Shown piece after piece: positions 1 through 11,021 of a stretch of DNA of 64,000 bases. How positions within the stretch are numbered: the first letter of the stretch is position 1; each line of letters starts with the position of its first letter. Location of the stretch: NCBI GenBank assembly GCA_963716925.1, contig CAVQUX010000010.1:1240001-1304000 (forward strand), read 5' to 3'. The position numbers were made by a program, and so were the translations under genes. Below the pieces are notes generated by a model, which made no database searches, was not told the origin of the DNA, and saw only the letters and a list, made by a program, of their open reading frames with translations. This stretch comes from DAISKN01 sp963716925 (GTDB lineage Bacteria; Acidobacteriota; Vicinamibacteria; Marinacidobacterales; SMYC01).

Positions 1-1808
1 AAAGCTCGCCCGTAATCATTCCCTGGACGAATCGCCCGTAGTTGCCGCGCAGGAGCGTTTTTCCATCCTCCGTCAGCTTGAAATTGAACCCCAGGCGCGG
101 GGAGATATTGGTCCAGGTGAACAGATCACCGAGTCCCTGGATATCGGTGCCGAGCTCCTCTCCGGTGGGACCCCGACCGGGGATGTCCTGGCTGATCGCC
201 TGGTTCCGATCGAAGCGAATTCCCAAGCTGAGCGTCAACCGATCGTTCGGACGAATCACGTCTTCGGCGAAGAGACCGAGATCCTTGAACTGCCCTCCAT
301 AGGTGTAGGGATCCCGGAAATACGCATAGTCCGGTTCGCCCGCGTAGTCGTAGTAGTGGGCGCCGCCCGGATACAAGTAGAAGTGTGCGGCTCTGCCCGT
401 TCACCCATTGAAGTCCGAACTTGAAGTCGTGGTCGCTTCCGATGAAGTCGGTCGCGTAGTGACTCAACTTCGCGTTGAATGCCCAACGGGACTGAGTGAA
501 CGAGCCGTTAATATAGGAACCTCCGCTCGCGAGCCCGGTGTCGAGGTCCCGATGCCAGGCCTGGGTCAGGTCGGGATTATTCGCTCGCGCGTAATCGTTC
601 GGAGAGACGAACCCCGAGAATCGGGCATCCCAGTATGTGTTCGGTGATACGACCTGGACGAGGTTCGCGACCGTCGTCGAGGGGTTGTGCCCGCCGTAGC
701 TCACGACGGTCGCGAACGGATCGGAGAAGCTGGGAGTGTCGGGAATATCCCAATAGTCGTCGTGGTAGTTGTGCATGAACCTCAAACTGTCGGTGATCTG
801 CCAGTTGACCTTCCAGAAGACACGATCCGCTTCCCAATGCCTGGGACCCGCTGGGTCGACACCGGGCTGGGCATCGAAATCCCTCTGATACTGGTAGCCA
901 CCGAAGATCCAGAGCTTGTCTTTGATGATCGGGCCGGCGGCGTGCACCGTCAGGTCCCGATACTGCACGCGGTTGAATCCGGTTTCCCCCTCGGGACAGT
1001 CGCAGGGAAGCTTGATGGGAGAGCTCGTGAGCCAGTCGGGCTGCGCGAAGTAAGAGAAATCGGCCTGATAGTCGTTTCCGCCTTGCTTGGTCACGACGTT
1101 GAAGACCGCCCCCTGGACGTTGCCGTATTCCGCCGAGGCACCGAGGGCGACGGCTTCCACCTCCTCGATGACATCGGTATCGGGATAGGGCCAGGCCCCG
1201 CCTCCCACCGGGGAAGTGAAGTCCGTGCCATCCATCAAGTAAACGTTGTCATTCGTCGAGGATCCGAAAGCGGTCATCCCCGCCGCGCTCGCGCTCGTTG
1301 GGCTGTTCGCCGAAACACCCGGCGCCCACTTGAGGAAGTCGAACATGCTGAACCGGCGAACGGGAGTGTTCTCCACCACCTCGCTCGTGAAGTTTGCGGA
1401 GACTCCCGATTTCCGGGTATCGACGATCGGGCTTTCTCCCGTCACCGTCACCGTCTCCTCGAGGGAGCTGAGCTTCATGTTGACTTCGCGCTCCGTGGTT
1501 CCGCCCACCGCTACTCGCATTCCCTCTTCGGTGTAGGCGCCGAAACCTGTAATGGTGATGCTCAGCGTATAGGCCCCCGGGGCAAGGTTCGGAAATCGGA
1601 ACTGGCCCTTTTCGTTCGTCACCTGGGTGGAAGGTCCACTCGGTAACGCGGGAGAGGTAATCGTGACCGTAGCGCCCGGTAGGACGCCGCCTGACTCGTC
1701 TCTCACGGTTCCGATGATGGTTCCCGTAATGACCTGGGCCGATGCCGGGATCGAAACCATCACCGTCGCCGCGAGAGCAAGACACGTTACGAAACGGATG
1801 GATTTCAT
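1..1808 (-). CDS. TonB-dependent receptor, Oar-like, partial and frameshifted
   Basis: Outer-membrane receptor for uptake of an unidentified ligand; its 3' end lies beyond the left edge. The chosen ATG at 1808 follows GAGGTGAG and opens a signal peptide (MKSIRFVTCLALAATVMV, cleavage near ASA-QV). A carboxypeptidase-regulatory-like beta domain follows (about residues 25-110, with GGVLPGATVTI), then a plug domain (ETVTVTGESPIVDT, DNVYLMDGTDF) and the start of the barrel. The frame breaks near 380-390. Downstream, another frame reads HFYLYPGGAHYYDYAG and later TLSLGIRFDRN and SPRLGFNFKL to position 1, which is normal barrel sequence. A single indel, probably an assembly error, explains this. The 193 bp upstream of the gene hold its promoter, but I recognise no clear motif there. 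Confidence 0.85.
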
Positions 1809-2001
1809 GCTCACCTCGCTGGTAGGACTGGGACTGGATTGCATACGAAGCTGACCGTCCGGTCGGTTGACTTCCTTGACAGACGGAGCAAATCGCGTTC
1901 CAGCGCGGGATTCTATCTAAGTGCCTGTTTCGAAAGCAACTTCGAAACGGAGCTCGCGCCGGAGGTGTTCAAGATTTTGGATGCAGCTCCAAGCGCATGG
2001 A

Positions 2002-3100
2002 TTAATTGGGGTCTGCGTCACCCGTTTCCCGCGAGATTTCTTCATATCGAGCGAGAGCTGCTCTTGCCTCGTCCCGGCGCCCGGCTCGCAGGTAGGCCTG
2101 CCCGAGGTAGAAGTGTGCCTTGGCGTAGCGCGGGGAAAGCGAGACCGAGAGCTCGAGCTCGCGCGTCGCCGAGACGAAGTCGTGATTGTCGAGATAGAGA
2201 GCCCCGAGGAAACAGTGAGCTTCCGCGAGGTTCGAATCGATTCTCGATCGCGCGCTTCAGCTCCCGCTCCGCGTCTTCTCTCCGGTCGAGCTTGATGAGC
2301 GTCCTGCCCAGGCGGTACGGCGGCTGAGCCCAGGAGGGCGAAAGCTCCGCGGCGCGTCGATAGAAGTCGAGCGCTTTGTCGAAATCCGGCTTGCGCTCGT
2401 ACGCGTAGCCGAGCGCGAGCAGCCCGCCGGGCTGATCGCCCGAGAGAGTGCGCGCTCTCTCGAAGGCTTCGATGGCTTTGTCCCACCACTGGAGCCTCAG
2501 GCGGCTCGATCCGAGCTGTCCCCAGGAGGAAGCGTCCTTTGGATCGATCGAAACCGCCTTCTCGAACGCCTCGACCGCTTCGACGTTGCGCGATGCCTTG
2601 AAGAAAGCGTTTCCGAGGTGCCGGTGCAGATCGACGTTCGCGGGATCGACCTCGGCGGCGGCGCGATACTCCGCGAGCGCCCGATCCATATCGCCCATCG
2701 ATGCAAGTAAGACCGCCGGCCTCTCCAGGGGAACGAACGTCTCTCCTTCGAGCAGGGTGCCGGCGAGAAGCTTCCCCCGCGGGCGAGGGTCGGGAATCCG
2801 CCGCACGAGCTCTTCCCCTTCGCCGCCCTCGATACGCGCCAGGAGAAGAAGCGGTAGCAGGATTTCTGGAGCCAGCTCCCTCGCCTTCGAGAGCTCCGAG
2901 CGCGCGTCTTCCGGCTTCCCCGAGAGCCAGAGGACCTCCGCGAGGTAGATTCGCGCCGGGACGAAGCCCGGCTCCTTCGAAAGGACCTCCCGATAAGCCG
3001 ACGCCGCTTCTTCCCACCGGCCTTCCTTCTGGCTGGCGATGGGCCGGTCGATGTCCTGCGACGACGAAAGGAGGAGAAGCGTCGCCACGAGAACGCTCAT
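2002..3100 (-). CDS. TPR-repeat protein (one frameshift)
   Basis: Protein of about 365 residues with a short hydrophobic N-terminus (MSVLVATLLLLSSS), then tandem tetratricopeptide repeats, for example AASAYREVLSKEPGFVPAR, ALAEYRAAAEVDPANVDLH, AVEAFEKAVSIDPKDASSW and ALDFYRRAAELSPSWAQP. It is probably periplasmic or membrane-anchored and scaffolds protein contacts. The frame breaks at about 2241-2242, where the plus strand reads CGATTCTCG instead of CGATCTCG. After correction the last repeats read NLAEAHCFLGALYLDN and YAKAHFYLGQAYLRAG and end at the TAA at 2002. It is divergent from the CRTAC1 gene at 3155; TPR and CRTAC1/UnbV proteins often occur together in Acidobacteria, so a functional link is likely but unproven. 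Confidence 0.85.
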
Positions 3101-3154
3101 CTCGCGAGGCTAGTCCCGCGCCGTGGGGCTGTCAAGGTAAGATCCCGTCACTCG

Positions 3155-4783
<1,629 letters not shown>

Positions 4784-4806
4784 CCCGCAGGCGAGTGACA
4801 ATATTC

Positions 4807-4837
4807 ATGGTAAACTCAATGGTATGAGAACTACCAT
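4807..4837 (+). promoter_or_regulatory. Probable AbrB/PIN operator and -10 region
   Basis: Two direct ATGGTA repeats (4807-4812 and 4819-4824) and an inverted TACCAT (4832-4837) bracket the start codon of the AbrB-type antitoxin. A TAAACT hexamer (4811-4816) lies 7 nt before the ATG, which suggests a leaderless transcript repressed by its own product. This is inferred from repeat symmetry only. Confidence 0.45.
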
Positions 4838-5084
4838 CGATGGGGCGGGCCGCCTCGTGGTCCCCAAAGCGATCCGTGACGCCTGCGGCCTGGAGCCGGG
4901 ATCCGACGTCGAGATCCGCGCGGTGGAAGGGCGAGTCGAGATCGAGCCCGCCCCGCTCGATGTGACGCTGGAGCGCCGTGGCGGGTTGGTGGTCGCGGTT
5001 CCTCGCAAGCGGGTCGGGAGGCTCACCGTCGGGGAAGTCAACGATGCGCTCGATGAAGTGCGTGGACCGAGGAGCGGGGACTGA
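4824..5084 (+). CDS. AbrB/MazE-type antitoxin
   Basis: Protein of 86 residues with a SpoVT/AbrB swapped-hairpin DNA-binding domain at the N-terminus (TTIDGAGRLVVPKAIRDACG, then LEPGSDVEIRAVEG). The C-terminal tail probably binds and neutralises the PIN toxin that starts right after its stop codon. The ATG at 4824 was chosen because the AbrB fold begins there. The pair is a VapBC-like type II TA module, expected to be autorepressed through the repeats at the start codon. Confidence 0.85.
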   Translation: MRTTIDGAGRLVVPKAIRDACGLEPGSDVEIRAVEGRVEIEPAPLDVTLERRGGLVVAVPRKRVGRLTVGEVNDALDEVRGPRSGD

Positions 5085-5519
5085 GTGTCCGCTTACCTCT
5101 GTGACAGCAGCTGTCTCATCGCCGCCCTCTGCTCCTGGCACGAGCACCACGACCGAACGAAGGGCGAAATCGAGGCTCGCGCGGCATCGAGGCACAAGCT
5201 GGTGCTCGCGGCCCACTCGCTCTCGGAAACCTACGCCGTTCTTACGAGGCTCCCCCCTCCCTACCGTCTGAGAGGAGCGGACGCCCGTTCCCTCCTCGAA
5301 GCGAACTGGGCCAACAACGAAACGGCGCATTTGACCGGACCCGAGATCTGGCGCGCACTGAAGGTGGCGGAAGGGCGCGGCGTCTCCGGAGGACGAATCT
5401 ACGACGCCCTCATCGCCTTCGCCGCAATGAAAGCAAAGGTCCAGACCCTCATCACCTGGAACGTCAAGAACTTCGCCCTCTTTCGCGACGAGATCGAGGT
5501 GGCGACGCCCCGTCCCTAG
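5085..5519 (+). CDS. PIN-domain ribonuclease toxin (VapC-like)
   Basis: Protein of 144 residues starting with GTG directly after the antitoxin stop (TGA-GTG). The PIN fold shows the first acidic residue in YLCDSSCLIAAL, the Glu of HSLSETYAVL and the Asp of RIYDALIAFAA. The usual last acidic position in the T-x-N-x-x-D-F motif reads WNVKNF, so Asn replaces Asp. PIN toxins cleave RNA with a metal ion; the substitution could weaken metal binding. The partner is the AbrB-type protein upstream. Confidence 0.85.
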   Translation: MSAYLCDSSCLIAALCSWHEHHDRTKGEIEARAASRHKLVLAAHSLSETYAVLTRLPPPYRLRGADARSLLEANWANNETAHLTGPEIWRALKVAEGRGVSGGRIYDALIAFAAMKAKVQTLITWNVKNFALFRDEIEVATPRP

Positions 5520-5530
5520 CTCCAGAGTTC

Positions 5531-5569
5531 GTCCTCGAGGGCGAAAGGGTTATCGATTCGCGGCGACCC
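5531..5569 (+). repeat. 39-bp direct repeat, right copy (relic of CRTAC1 3' end)
   Basis: Imperfect copy of 4748-4786 (5 mismatches, no gap). In the plus frame it still reads VLEGERVIDSR, against VLEGEGVIDTR at the end of the CRTAC1 protein. It overlaps the 3' end of the minus-strand Uma2 gene, whose TAA lies inside it. Confidence 0.8.
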
Positions 5570-6188
5570 AGTCTCGAATGAACCTGAAGAGGCGGGGTCG
5601 ATCTTCCCACTTCCCGCTCTTGGCGAGAAAGTCCTCGAGGACGCCGGGCGTGAGGATGGGAAACGCGAGGCTGCTCTCGATGCGCGTGTACTCGTCGTCC
5701 TGAAGCTTCCACATCCGGAGGGACCTACCATCGTATTGCCAGACTTCGGGTACTCCGAAACTTGCGAAGATGGGCATCTTCGGGATGGAGGAAGTCGTGA
5801 TGTCGATCTCGATGACCAGATCCGGGGGCGGGTCCACTGCGAGATCGAGCTTTTTTTTGCCGCGGATCCGCTTGGCGCTGGTCACGTAGAAGCAGGAGTC
5901 GGGCTCGAAACCTCGCTTCAGATCCTTTCGCTTGAACGTGCTCGAGCCCAGGACGTCGAGCCGGACATCGAGTTCCGCCGCTACGATCTCCACGACCAGA
6001 TTGAGCGTCCGATTGAACCTTTCGTGAGAGTGCGTCGGGCTCATGATTTCCAGCCGCCCCCGATCGTACGTCAGGTGCGGAACGCTGCAACTGGCCAGGT
6101 CCTCGAGAAGTTTCTCGTAGGTCTCCCAGCTCACGTTGGGGAGAACGACCTCCGGATCCGCGATTACCGCTCGACTGGTTGTGGCCAT
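5550..6188 (-). CDS. Uma2 family (DUF820) putative endonuclease
   Basis: Protein of 212 residues. The ATG at 6188 gives MATTSRAVIADPEVV, the usual N-terminus length for the family. The PD-(D/E)XK-like core is visible in RLEIMSPTHSHERFNRTL, GFEPDSCFYV and PPDLVIEIDITTSS, ending with VPEVWQYDGRSLRMWKL. Uma2 proteins are restriction-endonuclease-fold proteins of unknown biological role, abundant in cyanobacteria and soil bacteria. The 3' end runs through the 39-bp repeat that flanks the TA pair, so the C-terminus may have been reshaped by that rearrangement. Confidence 0.85.
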   Translation of the reverse strand: MATTSRAVIADPEVVLPNVSWETYEKLLEDLASCSVPHLTYDRGRLEIMSPTHSHERFNRTLNLVVEIVAAELDVRLDVLGSSTFKRKDLKRGFEPDSCFYVTSAKRIRGKKKLDLAVDPPPDLVIEIDITTSSIPKMPIFASFGVPEVWQYDGRSLRMWKLQDDEYTRIESSLAFPILTPGVLEDFLAKSGKWEDRPRLFRFIRDWVAANR

Positions 6189-6196
6189 ACGGCAAT

Positions 6197-7747
6197 CTAA
6201 CCGAACTCCAATCCCTGAGCGAGCGGCAGGTCCTTCGACCAGTTGATGGTGTTGGTCTGCCTCCTCATGTACTGCTTCCAGGAATCCGAGCCGGATTCGC
6301 GGCCGCCTCCGGTCTCTTTCTCGCCGCCGAAGGCTCCGCCGATCTCCGCGCCCGAGGTCCCGATGTTCACGTTCGCGATGCCGCAGTCGGATCCCGCGGC
6401 GGAGAGGAACGCCTCCATCTTGCGCATGCTGTCGGTGAAGATGGAGCTCGAGAGCCCCTGGGGAACTCCGTTCTGGAGATCGATCGCTTCCTCGATCTCC
6501 CCATACTCCAGGATGTAGAGAATTGGGGCGAAGGTCTCTTCCTTCACGATCTCGGTCTGCGCCGGCATCTTCACGATGGTGGGCTCGACGAAGTTCGGTC
6601 CCTTTGCGGAGAGCTTGCCGCCGCCTACGAGGATCTTGCCGCCCTCGTTCTTCACCCGCTCGAGAGCCGAGAACATGTCGTTCACCGCGCCCTGGTTCAC
6701 GAGCGGTCCCATGAGCGTCTCGTCGTCCAGGGGATCCCCGATGCGGATCGACTTGTAAGCCTTGACCAGGCGCTCCTCGAGCTCCTTCACGATGCTCTTC
6801 TGGGCGATGATGCGCCTTGTGCTGGTGCAGCGCTGTCCGGAGGTGCCGACGGCGCCGAACAGGATCGCCCGCGTCGCCATGTCGAGATCGGCGTCCTCGG
6901 CGACGATGATGGCGTTGTTTCCGCCGAGCTCGAGGATGGTCCTCCCGAACCGGCGCGACACCGCTTCCGCGACGCGGCGGCCGACCCCGGTCGAGCCGGT
7001 GAAGGAGATCATCGGAAGCCTCGGGTCGTTCAGCATGAGCTCGCCCACGTCGCGCCCGGAGCCGATGACGAGGTTGAAGACCCCGGAAAGCCCGTGGTCG
7101 GCGGCGACCCCGTTCGCCACGTGCTGGACGGCGATGGCGGTGAGCGGCGTGTCGCTCGACGGCTTCCAGAGAATCGGGTCTCCGCATACCGAAGCGATCG
7201 CCGTGTTCCAGGACCAGACCGCCATGGGGAAGTTGAAGGACGTGACCACCCCCACGACCCCCAGCGGATGCCACTGCTCGTACATCCGATGGCGCGGTCT
7301 TTCGGAATGCATGGTGAGACCGTAGAGCTGGCGCGAGAGTCCGACGCCGAAGTCGCAGATGTCGATCATCTCCTGGACTTCGCCATGGCCTTCGGCGCGG
7401 ATCTTTCCCATCTCGAGAGAAATCAGATCGCCGAGGGGCTCCTTGAGCTCGCGGAGGGCATCCCCGAGGTCTCGGATCACCTGCCCGCGCTTGGGGGCGG
7501 GGACTTCACGCCAGGAGAGGAATGCCGCGGCGGCGGTCGAGGCGACCTTCTCGTAGATGGCCGGCGTCGCCTGGATAATCCTGGCGATGGGCTCGCCCGT
7601 CGTGGGGTTGAGCGAGATCAGCTCTTTGCCCGAGGGCTCCGAGAGCCAGGCGTCGGGGCCGGTAGAGGCGCCGCTGTTCACTTCTTCGATCCCGAGCTTG
7701 TCGAGCAGAGACTTGTGCTTGTCTTTCCTGGCAGTGGCGGTGGTCAT
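6197..7747 (-). CDS. Aldehyde dehydrogenase, ALDH7 (aminoadipate-semialdehyde) type
   Basis: Protein of 516 residues. It shows the Glu loop in LELGGNNAIIVAEDADL and the catalytic Cys in GTSGQRCTSTRR, both typical of the ALDH7/antiquitin group, and the NAD-binding segment SFNFPMAVWSWNTA. The group oxidises alpha-aminoadipate semialdehyde in lysine catabolism and related aldehydes. It is the last gene of a minus-strand run with two FAD oxidoreductases (7818-10964), so it may oxidise an aldehyde released by amine oxidation. It starts 70 bp after the upstream gene and 8 bp before the Uma2 start. Confidence 0.9.
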   Translation of the reverse strand: MTTATARKDKHKSLLDKLGIEEVNSGASTGPDAWLSEPSGKELISLNPTTGEPIARIIQATPAIYEKVASTAAAAFLSWREVPAPKRGQVIRDLGDALRELKEPLGDLISLEMGKIRAEGHGEVQEMIDICDFGVGLSRQLYGLTMHSERPRHRMYEQWHPLGVVGVVTSFNFPMAVWSWNTAIASVCGDPILWKPSSDTPLTAIAVQHVANGVAADHGLSGVFNLVIGSGRDVGELMLNDPRLPMISFTGSTGVGRRVAEAVSRRFGRTILELGGNNAIIVAEDADLDMATRAILFGAVGTSGQRCTSTRRIIAQKSIVKELEERLVKAYKSIRIGDPLDDETLMGPLVNQGAVNDMFSALERVKNEGGKILVGGGKLSAKGPNFVEPTIVKMPAQTEIVKEETFAPILYILEYGEIEEAIDLQNGVPQGLSSSIFTDSMRKMEAFLSAAGSDCGIANVNIGTSGAEIGGAFGGEKETGGGRESGSDSWKQYMRRQTNTINWSKDLPLAQGLEFG

Positions 7748-7817
7748 GGAGATCTCCTGGTTTTAGGGCAAACCTTATTATGTTAGACAGTCGCGGGGAG
7801 CCGGCGCAAGGCCGGCT

Positions 7818-9623
7818 TCAGAGCTGCTCCTGGACGGCCCGCCATGCCTGCACGAGCGCGGCCTGGGTCCAGGGGGTTCCGCCGGCGTCGGCTCCGGCGA
7901 ACGAGATGCGCCCGAGCTTCTGCCTTCCTGTCCGGTAGGGCGGATTCTCGAGCGTCTCCCGGGAACCCGGCTCCTTGAAGTAGTTATAGCCGTGGCCCCA
8001 GCGGTTGACGGTGATTCCGGCGATGTCCCTCGCGGCGTCGAAACCGTTTGCCCCGAGGACGTGGTTCAGCTCGGTCCGGATCTCGCGCTCGTAGTCTTCG
8101 AAGGTCTTCCGCTCCATCTCGTACCGGCCGAGCTCCATCTGCTCGCGCGGCTCGAGCCCCCGCTGGTGAACGTACTTGTACATGCTGAGGATCGTGGGTT
8201 TGTCGGGGTGGTACTCGGGCCGGTAATCGCCGACGGAGAGCGGATCGGAGACGTGCATCCACGTGCAGTAGCCGGAAGGCCAGTACATTTCGAAAGCGCC
8301 GATGTCGGCGATGGGACGCCAGTGCTTCAGGAGGACGTTGATGTAGAGAGCGGAGGTGTAACGGTACTCCTCGAGCGCCCGCCGCTGCGCTTCGGGCAAG
8401 TCGGATACGACGTGCTTCGCGACGGATCCCCAGCCCGTCATGATCACGTGGCGGCCGCGAACGCGGCGAGCCTCTCCGTCGCCCTGAACGTACTCGACGC
8501 CGACGGTCTCACCTTCCTGTCGGATCTTCGTCACCATCGAGGAGAGCCTGAGCCTCACCCGGTTCGCGCTTCGGTCCAGCTCCTCGTTTCTCGGCTCGGC
8601 GTTGAAGACCCCTTCCATGGTTTTCTCGCCGGTGAGGGCATCGGGAAGGATCCCCTTGAGGAGCTGCCGGGCGACGGTGTGGTTCCCGTCGGGATAGCGG
8701 TTCACGGGCCGGTAGGCGTACTTGAGCATCCCGCCCTCTTCGTAGAACCCCTCGCCGCCCATTCCGAAGAAGCCGGGACCGATGGCATAGCCCTCGAGTG
8801 CGGAGGCGGCATCGCAGCCGAGGCCGATGAGGTCCGTCGCATAGAGATCGACGAAGCGGACGGCGTCGTCGCCCAGGCCCATCTTCTCCCTCACGAATCG
8901 CTCCCAGCTCATCGAGTGGAGCTCCGCCTCGAGCTCCTTTGCGCCGGGAAGGTAGTTCTTTCTCGTGGTGTAGAGCTCGACGAGGTCCTTGCGAGCTGCC
9001 TCGCTCAACGGGGCGCGGGAGAAGAACGCCTCGTACGGGATCTCGTTCCAGGCTTTGACCCAGGTCGTCCGGGCGCCCTCGAAGACTCTCGAATCGAAGA
9101 CGACGGCCGGCGAGAGGCCGAACCGCTCGCGGAACTTGAGGTCGCGGTACTCGACGAGCCTCGCGGGGTCGAGCCCGATGCGCCGGAAGAATTCGAGCGC
9201 CTCCTCGGGAGAATCCTCGACGTCCTCGAGGGCGAAGGTGCCGCCGGGGGCGATGAGCTTCTGGCCCCCGTACTCCATGACGTTCCTGCGGGCGTGTCCT
9301 CCAAACTCGTCGTGGTTGTCGAGAAGGAGGATCGAGGGATCTCCCGGCGCCTCCTGATAATAAAGGAAGGCGGAGGCGAGGCCGGCGATGCCGGCCCCCA
9401 CGACCACCAGGTCGTAGGTCTCGCCCGTGTCGGCGACTTCCTTCGGAAGTTCACCGTCTCTCACCCGGTGTCCGAGGGCCATCGCGCCCGGGGTCTGTCC
9501 GGCGAGCCCCGGGCTCGCGCCGAGGCGAAATCGCGGTGCTCCGACCGCGACCGCCATCCCCTGGAGAAAATCCCGGCGGGTGATCGCGCGGTCCATGCCG
9601 AGCTCCCGGTCCGCGCGTTTCAC
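7818..9623 (-). CDS. Tat-exported FAD oxidoreductase, spermidine-dehydrogenase-like (paralogue A)
   Basis: Protein of 601 residues. A twin-arginine signal (ITRRDFLQGMAVAVG) precedes a Rossmann FAD motif (LVVVGAGIAGLASAF, then LLLDNHDEFGGHARRN). Length and layout fit bacterial spermidine dehydrogenase-like flavoproteins, which cleave polyamines in the periplasm; the substrate here is not proven. The GTG at 9623 is preferred over the ATG at 9596 because paralogue B (13627) begins with the same KRADRELG / RRDRELG leader. It starts 9 bp after the stop of the DAO-type oxidase gene, so the two are probably co-transcribed. Confidence 0.8.
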   Translation of the reverse strand: MKRADRELGMDRAITRRDFLQGMAVAVGAPRFRLGASPGLAGQTPGAMALGHRVRDGELPKEVADTGETYDLVVVGAGIAGLASAFLYYQEAPGDPSILLLDNHDEFGGHARRNVMEYGGQKLIAPGGTFALEDVEDSPEEALEFFRRIGLDPARLVEYRDLKFRERFGLSPAVVFDSRVFEGARTTWVKAWNEIPYEAFFSRAPLSEAARKDLVELYTTRKNYLPGAKELEAELHSMSWERFVREKMGLGDDAVRFVDLYATDLIGLGCDAASALEGYAIGPGFFGMGGEGFYEEGGMLKYAYRPVNRYPDGNHTVARQLLKGILPDALTGEKTMEGVFNAEPRNEELDRSANRVRLRLSSMVTKIRQEGETVGVEYVQGDGEARRVRGRHVIMTGWGSVAKHVVSDLPEAQRRALEEYRYTSALYINVLLKHWRPIADIGAFEMYWPSGYCTWMHVSDPLSVGDYRPEYHPDKPTILSMYKYVHQRGLEPREQMELGRYEMERKTFEDYEREIRTELNHVLGANGFDAARDIAGITVNRWGHGYNYFKEPGSRETLENPPYRTGRQKLGRISFAGADAGGTPWTQAALVQAWRAVQEQL

Positions 9624-9632
9624 GAGCGGAGT

Positions 9633-10964
9633 CTAAGAGAAGCGGTCGAGGAAATCCATGAACCGCATCCCCAGGTAGCCGCCCTGGAAGCCGAGAAAGC
9701 GGAAGGGCTCCGGGGGAAGCGGCGCCACGGGGTCGTGAAGGTAAAGGAGGCTCTCCCAGGGCGCGTCGCGGTCCTCGACCAGATCCGCGAGGACCCGCCC
9801 CGAGAGAGTCGCCAGGGAGACGCCCATGCCCGAGTAGCCGAGGGCGTAGAACGCCCGTCCGTTTCGCCCCGCGCGTCCGATCTCGGGAGTGCGCCTCCAG
9901 GTGATCGCCACCGGGCCGCACCATCGATGGGTGATGGAGACGTCTCGCAGGGAGGGGAAGGTCTTCAACAGCTCCACCTTCAGCTCGGCGAACAGCTGCT
10001 CGATCCCGCTCGGCGATTCCAGGCCGAAGTGATAGCGCACGCGGCCGCCGAAGAGGATGCGCTTCCCCGTGAGGCGAACGTAATTGTGGACGCGCCTTTT
10101 GTCGGTATAGCCCTGGCGGCCGGACCAGCCGATCTCCTTCCACCGGGCTTCGCTCAGAGGCTCGGTCAGGAGGATGAAAGAGAAGAGAGAGACGGCGCGG
10201 TCGCGCACGATTCCGAGCCGTGCCGCGGGGAGGTAGGCGTTGAGCCCGACGACGAGGGTATCCGCGCGGATTCTCCCGCGTGCGGTCGCGATCTCGTACC
10301 CTCGGCCGTCGTCGGCGACGTTCTCGACCGGGCTGTTCTCGAAGAGCCGGACTCCCTTCGCGAGCGCCGCCTTCTTCAGGCCCGAGACGTACTTTCCCGG
10401 ATGGAGTATCGCTGCCTTCGGGAAGTGGAGCGCCCCTCCGAAACGATCGCTCCGGATGACCGAGCGCATCGTCTCGCGATCGAAGAGCTCGAGCTCGATG
10501 CCCAGGTCGCGGCAGGCGCGCTCCTTCTCCTCGTTCTCGCGCTCGTGCTTCGGGTAGAGAGCGATCTCGAGGTAACCGGTGCGCTCGAGCTCGCAATCGA
10601 ATCCCTCCTCGCGCGCGAGCTCCTCGATCCAGTTAATTGTCCGGACGGTCTCGTCGTAGGTGAACTTCACCCTCTCGACCCCGCGCTTGCGCGCGCGCTC
10701 GAGATGGGGCTCGTGCAGCGCCATGCCTCCGTTGCGGCCCGAGGCGCCGAAGCCGACGTAGCTTCCTTCGAGGACCGCGACCTCGAGACCGGGATTGCGC
10801 TTCTTGAGGAGGTAAGCGGTGACCAGGCTCGTGTAGCCGCCCCCGAGGCAGACGACGTCGGACTTCCGCTCGCCCTCGAGCGGCGGCTCGAGACGCGTCC
10901 TGTCGATGGCCTCGAGCCAGAAGCTCTCGTTGGGGGTGAAGTGGAGTGGCCGTCCGCGTATCAT
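9633..10964 (-). CDS. FAD-dependent amine/D-amino-acid oxidase (DAO family)
   Basis: Protein of 443 residues. The N-terminal dinucleotide-binding motif is DVVCLGGGYTSLVTAYLL followed by GFGASGRNGG, characteristic of DAO-family enzymes such as gamma-glutamylputrescine oxidase. Near the C-terminus there is a second flavin-contact region (ALGYSGMGVSLATL). It lacks a signal peptide, so it should be cytoplasmic, unlike the downstream Tat protein. It heads the minus-strand run DAO oxidase, spermidine-dehydrogenase-like enzyme, ALDH7, which suggests amine breakdown through an aldehyde. It is divergent from the AbrB/PIN pair at 11022. Confidence 0.85.
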   Translation of the reverse strand: MIRGRPLHFTPNESFWLEAIDRTRLEPPLEGERKSDVVCLGGGYTSLVTAYLLKKRNPGLEVAVLEGSYVGFGASGRNGGMALHEPHLERARKRGVERVKFTYDETVRTINWIEELAREEGFDCELERTGYLEIALYPKHERENEEKERACRDLGIELELFDRETMRSVIRSDRFGGALHFPKAAILHPGKYVSGLKKAALAKGVRLFENSPVENVADDGRGYEIATARGRIRADTLVVGLNAYLPAARLGIVRDRAVSLFSFILLTEPLSEARWKEIGWSGRQGYTDKRRVHNYVRLTGKRILFGGRVRYHFGLESPSGIEQLFAELKVELLKTFPSLRDVSITHRWCGPVAITWRRTPEIGRAGRNGRAFYALGYSGMGVSLATLSGRVLADLVEDRDAPWESLLYLHDPVAPLPPEPFRFLGFQGGYLGMRFMDFLDRFS

Positions 10965-10983
10965 GCTTCACCAGAAGCGTTAG

Positions 10984-11015
10984 CCATTGTATGGTGGCAA
11001 ATGGCAATGTAGAAT
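10984..11015 (+). promoter_or_regulatory. AbrB/PIN promoter and operator
   Basis: A -35 TTGTAT (10987-10992) and a -10 TAGAAT (11010-11015) are 17 bp apart, and the antitoxin ATG follows after only 6 nt, so the transcript should be leaderless. ATGGCAAT is directly repeated (11001 and 11014), and GCCATT at 10983 is the inverse of AATGGC, giving operator-like symmetry. Confidence 0.55.
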
Positions 11016-11021
11016 GGCAAT

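Noticed and set aside
687..1646. Long open frames opposite to the TonB receptor, hemB, kinase and transporter genes
   Set aside because: They follow from high-GC codon usage, lack domains and have Arg/Gly/Pro-rich composition; they are shadows of the real genes.
1845..1920. GGAAC and CCGTC boxes on the minus strand before the first TonB receptor, a possible site of the kinase-type promoter
   Set aside because: The spacing between AACG and CCGTC is 9 bp instead of 13 and the flanks do not match, so it is not the same promoter.
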